A stretch of DNA of 64,000 bases from Angelakisella massiliensis (GTDB lineage Bacteria > Bacillota > Clostridia > Oscillospirales > Ruminococcaceae): assembly GCF_900104675.1 (NCBI RefSeq), contig NZ_LT629945.1, forward strand, positions 2,899,668 to 2,963,667, in the 5' to 3' direction. The notes beneath the pieces were generated by a model, which worked only from the letters and a program-made list of their open reading frames with translations, had not been told where the DNA came from and ran no database searches. The translations under genes and the position numbers were made by a program. Positions 26,118 to 33,303 of this stretch are shown here, piece by piece. Position 1 is the stretch's first letter. Every line of letters starts with the position of its first letter.

Positions 26118-27362
26118 TCACTGCACCCCTCTGTTGATGGTGGTTTCCACGCCGGACATTTCAAACTTCTGCATATGCTGCATGGGGTTTCCGGTGCGGC
26201 GCAGGCTGCCCAGCACCTCACCCTTGGGGCCGGTCCCCTCCTTCTCAAAATGGAACAAGGGGTTCAGCTCATATTCCCCGTGGTGATAACCCACCAGTTC
26301 CACAATATCCAACGTCTTGCGGCTCTTGTCGCTGAGGCGTCCCAAATGGACGATGATATCGATGGCGGCGGCGATCTGCTGCCGGATGGCGTCCATGGGG
26401 AAATCCGCCCCGGTGAGGACCATGGTCTCCAAACGGGAGAGCATATCCTGGGGAGAGTTGGCATGGCCGGTGGACAGCGAACCGTCATGGCCGGTATTCA
26501 TGGCCTGGAGCATATCCAGCGCTTCCGCGCCGCGGACCTCGCCCACCACGATGCGCTCGGGACGCATACGCAGGGAGGAACGGATCAGATCCCGGATGGT
26601 CACCTCGCCCTTGCCCTCGGTGTTGGCGTTTCTGGTCTCCAGCCGCACCAGATTGGGAATGGTACGGATCTGCAGTTCCGCCGAGTCCTCAATGGTGATG
26701 ATACGCTCGTCCGGGGGAATAAAGCTGGACAGGGCGTTGAGGAAGGTGGTTTTACCGGAGCCGGTACCGCCGCTGACGAAAATATTGTACTTGGCCCGCA
26801 CCGCTGCCTGAAGGAATTCCGCCGCCTCAGGGGTGATGGCTTTCCAGGAGATCAGGTCCGAGAACTGGAGCACCTTTTCCGGGAATTTCCGGATGGTGAC
26901 CACGGGACCGTCCAGGGCGATGGGATTAAGGACCACATTGACACGGGAACCGTCCTCCAGGCGGGCGTCGCAGATGGGATTGGAGGTGTCCACCGTCCGG
27001 TTGACCCGGGAGACGATCCGCTGGATGATATCCTCCAGCTGCCTGCGGCTTTCAAAGCGCAGATCCAGCTTCCGCAGCCGCCCCGACTGCTCCACAAAGA
27101 TATTGTCTGGACCGTTGATCATAATTTCGGTGATATTTTTATCGTCCAGAATCGGCTGAAGGGGCCCCAGCTTTTTCATCTGATTGAGAACCCCCGACAC
27201 CAGCTCCCGCCGGTCATTGACGCTGAGATATTCCCCCGCCAGCAGCTGGGTAAGCACCTCCTGAGCGGTCTGGCGCACCTGCTCGTCGGAGATTTCCCGG
27301 GTACCTTCCAGCCTTCTGGAAACCATGGCAATCAGTTGTTCCCGGATATTTTTGATATCCAC
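26118..27362 (-). CDS. cpaF: Tad pilus assembly/retraction ATPase CpaF (TadA)
   Basis: A 414-residue secretion ATPase of the GspE/VirB11 superfamily that powers Flp pilus assembly. It has an N-terminal helical domain (1-80), then GGTGSGKTT (Walker A), the Asp box ITIEDSAELQ, the Walker B-like RIVVGEVRGAEALDM, and the His box STGHANSPQD. The order cpaE-cpaF-tadB-tadC matches other clostridial Tad loci. Confidence 0.96.
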   Translation of the reverse strand: MDIKNIREQLIAMVSRRLEGTREISDEQVRQTAQEVLTQLLAGEYLSVNDRRELVSGVLNQMKKLGPLQPILDDKNITEIMINGPDNIFVEQSGRLRKLDLRFESRRQLEDIIQRIVSRVNRTVDTSNPICDARLEDGSRVNVVLNPIALDGPVVTIRKFPEKVLQFSDLISWKAITPEAAEFLQAAVRAKYNIFVSGGTGSGKTTFLNALSSFIPPDERIITIEDSAELQIRTIPNLVRLETRNANTEGKGEVTIRDLIRSSLRMRPERIVVGEVRGAEALDMLQAMNTGHDGSLSTGHANSPQDMLSRLETMVLTGADFPMDAIRQQIAAAIDIIVHLGRLSDKSRKTLDIVELVGYHHGEYELNPLFHFEKEGTGPKGEVLGSLRRTGNPMQHMQKFEMSGVETTINRGVQ

Positions 27363-27382
27363 AGGCTCGTCTCCTTTCTCCC

Positions 27383-28414
27383 TCAGAAGTTGATCAGTTC
27401 AGCGCAGCCCTTCTCCATATCCGGATTGCCCTGGAGCACCACCCGGACATCGGAGACCTGGGTGAGGGTATTGGAATGGGGAAAGGACACATTGTAGCGG
27501 CCGTCAGTGTATTTTTGGCGGCACTGGTTGCCTACGATCAGCTCCTTGCCGGCGCAGGGCATGGCAGAGAAACCGGGATCCTGCAAAAACAGCTGCCGCT
27601 TTTTGTCGCCCATCCGGTCATCTCCGTACACCAGGGCTACCCGGTCGCTTTGCTCCATAGCTTTGAGGGAAAGATCCCCCAGCGTGGAAGAAAGGTCCAA
27701 AATGATGTAGTCCAGCTCCCCATACCGCAGCAGAATTTCCAGCAAATACCCCAGGTCTTCTCCGGTGATGTCCTGCTGGTCCCGGATACTGCCGGGAATG
27801 GGCAGCACAAAGACTCCATGGCTGTTGCGGGTAAGGGCGGGTAGGATGGTTCGGGTGGGGTCTTCCCGGTCCTTGACAGCACAAATGTATTCCTCCGCTC
27901 CCACTGTACCGCAGGGGGTGTACAGCGGCTCCACACAGGGAGCGGTTTCCAGGTTCAGATAGGCGGTCTTTCCCTGCTCTGCCGCCTTGATGGCGGTGAG
28001 ATAGGCCAGGGTGGTTTTGCCGCTGCCTCCCTGGGTGGAGAAAAAGGAGAGGATCTTGGTGCTGCTGTGGCGCACCGAAGCGGCAGCCAGCAGATCGTTG
28101 GCCCGGAGGATGTTTTTCAGATCATCCACCAGGTCCTGACGCCGCTGATACATATTCACCGTCAAAGGAGCTTCCAGGGATGTTTCCTCCCCCAGAGCGA
28201 TCTGGAGGCCATCGGCGAGGTCCATCAGCCTCAAAAAGCGGGGAGAACCTAAAATGCACTGGACCTCCTCCCCGGAGCGCTCCAGAAAATCCACCGCCCG
28301 CTGGCTGTCGGTGAAATACAGCACCTGAAAGGAGCGGGGGTCCTCGCTGAGGGCCAGGTTCAGATGATCTCCGAAATAACGGTCCTGGCTGCAAAACAAA
28401 ATTTTAACCGGCAT
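27383..28414 (-). CDS. cpaE: TadZ/CpaE-like pilus localisation ATPase
   Basis: A 343-residue protein with an N-terminal receiver-like domain (about 1-125, MPVKILFCSQDRYFGDHL) and a MinD/ParA-type ATPase domain (about 135-343). The nucleotide loop is STQGGSGKTTLA; the signature Lys of the deviant Walker A is replaced by Gln, so nucleotide use may differ from ParA. It normally sets the cell position of the Tad machine. ATG 28414 has GGAGGT 8 bases upstream; a longer in-frame reading lacks one. It follows the lipoprotein genes in the same operon. Confidence 0.88.
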   Translation of the reverse strand: MPVKILFCSQDRYFGDHLNLALSEDPRSFQVLYFTDSQRAVDFLERSGEEVQCILGSPRFLRLMDLADGLQIALGEETSLEAPLTVNMYQRRQDLVDDLKNILRANDLLAAASVRHSSTKILSFFSTQGGSGKTTLAYLTAIKAAEQGKTAYLNLETAPCVEPLYTPCGTVGAEEYICAVKDREDPTRTILPALTRNSHGVFVLPIPGSIRDQQDITGEDLGYLLEILLRYGELDYIILDLSSTLGDLSLKAMEQSDRVALVYGDDRMGDKKRQLFLQDPGFSAMPCAGKELIVGNQCRQKYTDGRYNVSFPHSNTLTQVSDVRVVLQGNPDMEKGCAELINF

Positions 28415-28500
28415 ATGTACTGACCTCCAAGCAGCGCCCCGCCTGCAAAACGGGGATAATATTTTGATGAAAGAAAAAGGGTTGTCCAGGATGGAAGCGG

Positions 28501-29619
28501 TCATTCGTAGGTGGTGACATACTCAACAGATCCATCAAAATTGTAGCGGGTCGTACTGATGAAGTTACCCGCTTCATCATATTCATAGACATCATACCAA
28601 TTTAATGTTCCATCCGAACCATAGAGAGAGTCTTTGACTTTTTCTCCCGCTTCGTTGTATTCAGAAATACGGGTATCATGCAGATATCCATCCGCATCAT
28701 ATCTTGCTATTGTACATGTTTTTCCTACATCGTCGTAAATTCTTGTTTCATATGACCACATTATCCCATCTGGTGAAAAAGAATTTTCCCTGATTTCACG
28801 TCCCTGATGGTCATACTCATAAGTAGAATAGCTGTCCAACGATCCGTCTGAATTATATGAATCCTGTCTTACCAGCTTTCCTTCTTCGTCATATTCCATT
28901 ATCTCACAGAAAATTTCTCCCGTTTCACCTACATAACTATAGGTTTGCAGCGGTCTGTTTGCCTCATCATATGTCAATTCTATAAAACCAATTTGTGTGT
29001 TGTTTCCGTTATATGCTGTTATAGCAACTTGCCTGCTCTGAGCATCATATGTATATTGGTGGTACCATATTAAATTACCCGATTCATCATAGCCGGATTT
29101 TTTTCTGACATTGCCGGAAGCATCAATAATGGTTCCGCTCTCGATTTCCGCAATTTTGTCGGCAATGGCTGCGTCCCCGCCGGTCTTGTCCAGGCCCTCC
29201 TTCAAAATCTCCAGCGCCTTGTCATAGTCCCCCTGGCGGATATAGATATCAGCAAAACCCAGCCACAGGTCGGAACTGTTGTCTCCCAGTTCCTTGGCCT
29301 TCTCATAGTCGGTCAAAGCGGCGGACAGGTTCTCATCTGTTTCACCGGAGAAAACCGTCGCCTGCGCACGGCCAAGATAGGCTGTGGGATTCTTGGGGTC
29401 GATTTCAATGGCGGCAGTGAAGGCGATAATGGCCTCAGCGTAGTTGCCCTCTGACAGATAGCGAATACCCAGATCATACTGGTCCTGCCAGGTAAGCGTA
29501 GAAGCAGACGTTGATTCAGCGGTTATGGCGGACGCCCCACCGGCAGCTCCACAGGAACAAAGGATCAGCATCAGGCTCAGAACCAGCAGTAAGTCAAAGA
29601 GGCGGACAGGCTTTAGCAC
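28501..29619 (-). CDS. TPR lipoprotein with YD-like repeats (paralogue 3)
   Basis: Predicted lipoprotein of about 372 residues. The signal peptide LKPVRLFDLLLVLSLMLILC has its lipobox near LCSC. A TPR block follows (WQDQYDLGIRYLSEGNYAEA onward, about 45-160), then repeated strands such as YDESGNLIWYHQYTYDAQ and YDEEGKLVRQDSYNSDG, which resemble YD/RHS-type repeats. GTG 29619 after AAGGGA gives a normal signal peptide. ATG 29652, overlapping the previous stop as ATGA, is the other possible start. Close paralogue of the next gene upstream, with a shared identical 86-base block. Function unknown; likely surface-exposed and tied to the pilus operon. Confidence 0.8.
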   Translation of the reverse strand: MLKPVRLFDLLLVLSLMLILCSCGAAGGASAITAESTSASTLTWQDQYDLGIRYLSEGNYAEAIIAFTAAIEIDPKNPTAYLGRAQATVFSGETDENLSAALTDYEKAKELGDNSSDLWLGFADIYIRQGDYDKALEILKEGLDKTGGDAAIADKIAEIESGTIIDASGNVRKKSGYDESGNLIWYHQYTYDAQSRQVAITAYNGNNTQIGFIELTYDEANRPLQTYSYVGETGEIFCEIMEYDEEGKLVRQDSYNSDGSLDSYSTYEYDHQGREIRENSFSPDGIMWSYETRIYDDVGKTCTIARYDADGYLHDTRISEYNEAGEKVKDSLYGSDGTLNWYDVYEYDEAGNFISTTRYNFDGSVEYVTTYE

Positions 29620-29648
29620 TTCAACACATCCCTTGTTTTTTGTAAAAA

Positions 29649-30719
29649 TCATTCATAGGTGGTGACATTCTCAACGGTGCCGTCGCTGTTGTACCAGGTT
29701 TCGCTGATGAGCTTTCCGCTTTCGTCATATTCATAGATCTGGTACCAGTCTGTGGTTCCATCAGCGGAAAACTGAGAATATCGGATCAAATCTCCCTGGT
29801 CGTTATACTCTCTGGTCTGATAGCACTCCATCACACCATTGGAATCATAAAAGGAAACTTTGCCGCGGCGGCCATCCCCGTCATATTCGGTGGTCACATA
29901 ACCGTTGGGCGTACCGTCCGGGGTGAATTCATTCTCCCGAATCTCCCTGCCCTCTCCGTCATACTCAAATGTCCTGTAGTCCTCCAGGGTGCCGTCGGCT
30001 GCGTAACGGGTCTCCTTGCTCTTTTGCCCTGCCGCGTCATACTCGTAAACAATGGCGAAAACTTCTCCTGACTCGTTGTACCAGCCATAGGTGTTCAGAG
30101 ATTGTCCGTCTGCCGCATAGGTCAGCTCCAGATATCCGATCTGTGCGCCCCTTGCGTCATAGGCCGTTACGCTGGATTTCTTCCCCTGGGCATTATAAGT
30201 ATATTCATGGTACCAGGTGAGATTGCCGGAGGCGTCATACTGGGACATCCGCCGGGTGTTGCCGGAGGAATCGGTGATGTTCCCGCTCTCTATCTCGGCA
30301 ATTTTGTCGGCAATGGCTGCATCCCCGCCGGTTTTATCCAAGCCCTCCTTGAGGATCTCCAAAGCCTTGTCATAGTCCCCCTGGCGGATGTAAATATCCG
30401 CAAGACCCAGCCACACTTCTCCGCTGTTGTCTCCCAGTTCCAAAGCCTTTTCGTAGTCGGCCAGGGCAGCGGACAGGTTCTCATCTGTTTCACCGGAGAA
30501 AACCGTCGCCTGCGCACGGCCAAGATAGGCTGTGGGATTCTTGGGGTCGATTTCGATGGCGGCGGTAAAAGCAATGACAGCTTCCTTGTAGTTGCCCTCC
30601 GACAGATATCGGATACCCAGATCATACTGGTCCTGCCACTGTTTTTCTATATTTTTTCCGCATCCGCATAGTCCGGACAAAAGCATGATTGCCAGCAGAA
30701 TACACCATACCCGTTTCAT
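29649..30719 (-). CDS. TPR lipoprotein with YD-like repeats (paralogue 2)
   Basis: A 356-residue predicted lipoprotein: signal MKRVWCILLAIMLLSGLCGC with the lipid-bearing Cys in LCGC, three TPR-like helical repeats (about 28-140), then about eight YD-like repeats of 20-25 residues (for example YEYDAAGQKSKETRYAADG) to the end. It shares layout and most residues with the downstream paralogue. The gap to paralogue 1 is 15 bases. It may sense or bind something outside the cell; no enzymatic motif is seen. Confidence 0.83.
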   Translation of the reverse strand: MKRVWCILLAIMLLSGLCGCGKNIEKQWQDQYDLGIRYLSEGNYKEAVIAFTAAIEIDPKNPTAYLGRAQATVFSGETDENLSAALADYEKALELGDNSGEVWLGLADIYIRQGDYDKALEILKEGLDKTGGDAAIADKIAEIESGNITDSSGNTRRMSQYDASGNLTWYHEYTYNAQGKKSSVTAYDARGAQIGYLELTYAADGQSLNTYGWYNESGEVFAIVYEYDAAGQKSKETRYAADGTLEDYRTFEYDGEGREIRENEFTPDGTPNGYVTTEYDGDGRRGKVSFYDSNGVMECYQTREYNDQGDLIRYSQFSADGTTDWYQIYEYDESGKLISETWYNSDGTVENVTTYE

Positions 30720-30734
30720 AAACCCACCTCTTCA

Positions 30735-31616
30735 TCATTCTGCCGGTATCTCTACAGACAGAATCAAATATCCTAAAATGGTCCCTTCCCCATCCAGCGC
30801 ATACAGCAGCACCTGCTGGGTGGTTCCAAGGTCCTCCGTCCATACCGGAAAGGAACCGTTGGAATCGGGATAATCCTTCCACAAGCTGCCCTCTGCCTTC
30901 CATAACGGCTCATACATTCCGGCCAGCTCATAAATTTCCTCATCAGAAAAGCCTTCCGGTGACCAGGCGGCAATCAGCGCTGTCCAGATTCGTTCCGAAA
31001 GTTCCGGCGCAATCTGATCTGTATCCCATGTATAGGAAAATCGCAGCTGCCCTATAGAATCCGTATTGGTCCCGGCAATGGGCGGATCCAGCACAACCTC
31101 TGTTATATTGGCTGTAAAATGAACCAGATCGCTCACAGCCGTATCGGAAGCAGGGGCTTCATCCTCCATCTCCATAGAAGCAAGGGCATCCTTCAACGCT
31201 TCGTCTCCCGTTTCATTCCACCCTTGTTCCAGCGTTTGTATCGCTTTTTCATAATCTCCCTGCTGGATGTAAATGTCCGCTATACCCAGCCACACTTCCC
31301 CGCTGTTGTCCCCCAGCTCCCGGGCCTTTTCATAGTCGGACAGAGCGGCGGACAGATTCTCCTCTGTGTCCCCGGAAAAAACGGCTGCCTGGGCACGGCC
31401 AATATAGGCCGCAGGATTTTTGGGGTCGATGTCTATGGCAGCGGTAAAGGCGATGACGGCCTCAGCGTAGTTGCCCTCCGACAAATAGCGGACACCCAGG
31501 TCATACTGAGTCTGCCAGCTGGAGCCGCCGGAAACTGTTTCCGGCCCTCCGCAGGCGCAGCAACCCCATAATATGCAAACCACTGTCAGCAAAGATAGTA
31601 ACCGATAAAATCTCAT
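30735..31616 (-). CDS. TPR lipoprotein, first gene of the Tad operon (paralogue 1)
   Basis: A 293-residue predicted lipoprotein. The start MRFYRLLSLLTVVCILWGCCACG has a lipobox around WGCC/CCAC. The TPR block is shared with the two downstream paralogues (YDLGVRYLSEGNYAEAVIAF), but the C-terminal half is different: a domain of about 120 residues without YD repeats (WTALIAAWSPEGFSDEEIYEL). ATG 31616, with GAGGT upstream, is chosen over an in-frame ATG at 31679. It is the first gene after the operon promoter. Confidence 0.82.
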   Translation of the reverse strand: MRFYRLLSLLTVVCILWGCCACGGPETVSGGSSWQTQYDLGVRYLSEGNYAEAVIAFTAAIDIDPKNPAAYIGRAQAAVFSGDTEENLSAALSDYEKARELGDNSGEVWLGIADIYIQQGDYEKAIQTLEQGWNETGDEALKDALASMEMEDEAPASDTAVSDLVHFTANITEVVLDPPIAGTNTDSIGQLRFSYTWDTDQIAPELSERIWTALIAAWSPEGFSDEEIYELAGMYEPLWKAEGSLWKDYPDSNGSFPVWTEDLGTTQQVLLYALDGEGTILGYLILSVEIPAE

Positions 31617-31726
31617 GGGGCAAAAGACCTCTTTCACATCTTCCCGGCAAGGAGGGAATACATTTTTCCAGTTTTTCACTTCATCAATTGTTCACGAAAA
31701 ATCTAGAAATTGGCAATCTTAGATTG

Positions 31727-31755
31727 ATTATATCCTTTTACAACAAATTTTTCAA
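31727..31755 (-). promoter_or_regulatory. Promoter of the lipoprotein/Tad operon
   Basis: On the minus strand TTGAAA (31755-31750), a 17-base spacer and TATAAT (31732-31727) lie in an AT-rich stretch (31680-31910) otherwise without features. The untranslated leader would be about 105 bases. The same -35/-10 pair drives the kinase operon at 40057-40085. Confidence 0.8.
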
Positions 31756-31910
31756 TATTTTAGTAATATTTAGATGATATTGAAAAATAAAAACAGATTT
31801 ATCATTAACTTTCCATTATCTGTTGTTTTTTAGCTGGATTAATGTATTAAATTTACTTTTTATAGAATTTTAAGGAATTTATTTTTTCTCACAACCCTTT
31901 TTTGAGGCAC

Positions 31911-31949
31911 AAAAAAATAGCTTTCAAACAGCATATGCCATTTGAAAGC
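31911..31949 (-). terminator. Terminator of the kinase/VWA operon
   Basis: On the minus strand GCTTTCAAA and TTTGAAAGC form the stem, followed by TATTTTTTT. It lies 10 bases after the stop of the RCC1-like gene and separates the two operons. Confidence 0.92.
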
Positions 31950-31959
31950 CATTTTTCAG

Positions 31960-33303
31960 TCACAATATTTTAAACTCATTTCCATTTTGCCACAGCAGGA
32001 CAGTTCCATCCTCCAGACAGGCGGCAGCATAAACACCGTTTCCATATAACCCTGTCAAAGGTGCGGACAGCGTGACCTCGCTTACCTGTCCATCCCTTGT
32101 GATCCGCAGCAAACGTCCATCGGCATCCTCCATCAGCATCACGGAGGAGGCGCACGCCACAGTACGAACCCCGAAGCCAGGATACACCCCGCCATTATTG
32201 GTGGACTGCCAATCTCCTGCCCGGTAAGGTATTCCATACAGGCTGCCGTCGGAACCAATCCATGCTGCCTGTCCTCTGCCCAGAGGGGTGAACTCCACTA
32301 CATCGCTGCCCAGCAGCTGCCATTGTCCGCTTTGGCCGGAGACATACAGCTTCCCCTGGCTGGTGAGGATGTAGCAGCTTTCGCCATCGCTCTCCAGAGC
32401 AATCACCGGCGGGAACTGCTCCAGTTTGGTGAAATTCTGTCCCACGGCACCGCCGGACTGCCACAAGCTTCCGTCTGTGCGCAGTACCAGCAGCCGTCCC
32501 GGGGTTCCAGCCGCCGCGGCTATATCCCCTGTATCCATCAGACAGGTCCAGCCGCTCTGAGGCAGGGCGGTACCATAAGAAAGCCCCATCTGTCCCCAGC
32601 GGTTTTCTCCCGCCGCCCACAGATTGCCGGTGCGGTCCACCACATAGCTGGTTTGACCGCCGCTGCTGACCCGCAGGGCCTCACCGGGAAAATCCGCGGG
32701 CAGAAAGTCCTCCTGGGTCATCTCCTTTTCTCCCAGCCAATGATCTGTCCCCAACTGGCCCAAAACATTGGAACCCCGGCTGAGCAGCTGTCCATCCTGA
32801 ATCAGCAGAGCCTGATTTTCACCGCCGCAGTAAGGCCAGGGCCGCTGAAAATACAGCTCCAGTACCTGCTGCAGCAGCTCATAATACTGATCCTCATCGG
32901 TCTGGGTGATCAGCTGTTGGATCAGCTGGACCGCCTGGCTCTCCCTGCCGCTTTCCACATAAATGTTGACCAGTTCCTCCGACAGTTCCCGGTCCGGCCG
33001 GTCCTCATCCATCGCCTCCACCAGCACCTGACTGGCCATCTCATATTCACCATTCCCCGCATAGGCCTGAGCCAGACCGATCTGAGCGTCCTTATTGCAG
33101 GGGTCCATGGCAATGGCATTGGAAAACTCCAGGATGGCTCCTGAAAAATTCAGTTCCGACAGGTACTGCCGTCCCAGCGTAAGGCAGGAGGCGGCGGTGG
33201 CGGTGGAAAACAGGGTGTTCCATATCCCGTAAGCGGCTACTGTCAGTATCACCAGCAGCAGCGGCAATAACAACGGCCCCTTATTAGCTTTGAGCGTTTC
33301 CAT
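31960..33303 (-). CDS. Membrane-anchored TPR + RCC1-like repeat protein
   Basis: A 447-residue protein with an N-terminal membrane helix (about 9-30, LLLPLLLVILTVAAYGIW), outward TPR repeats (about 38-150) and a C-terminal region (about 160-447). The latter has strands of the RCC1 type (LSRGSNVLGQLG, LWAAGENRWGQMG, LWQSGGAVGQN, LYVSGQSGQW), expected to form a beta-propeller. RCC1-like propellers bind proteins or carbohydrates. The start overlaps the VWA gene by 20 bases with AGGAGGGG in front. Its exact role is unknown; it is probably an extracellular partner of the VWA protein. Confidence 0.82.
   Translation of the reverse strand: METLKANKGPLLLPLLLVILTVAAYGIWNTLFSTATAASCLTLGRQYLSELNFSGAILEFSNAIAMDPCNKDAQIGLAQAYAGNGEYEMASQVLVEAMDEDRPDRELSEELVNIYVESGRESQAVQLIQQLITQTDEDQYYELLQQVLELYFQRPWPYCGGENQALLIQDGQLLSRGSNVLGQLGTDHWLGEKEMTQEDFLPADFPGEALRVSSGGQTSYVVDRTGNLWAAGENRWGQMGLSYGTALPQSGWTCLMDTGDIAAAAGTPGRLLVLRTDGSLWQSGGAVGQNFTKLEQFPPVIALESDGESCYILTSQGKLYVSGQSGQWQLLGSDVVEFTPLGRGQAAWIGSDGSLYGIPYRAGDWQSTNNGGVYPGFGVRTVACASSVMLMEDADGRLLRITRDGQVSEVTLSAPLTGLYGNGVYAAACLEDGTVLLWQNGNEFKIL

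Noticed and set aside
28501-31616. Repeated sequence in the lipoprotein genes as a possible CRISPR-like array
   Set aside because: The repeats are coding TPR/YD units in paralogous genes, of variable length and without regular spacers. No CRISPR array or cas gene was seen in the window.
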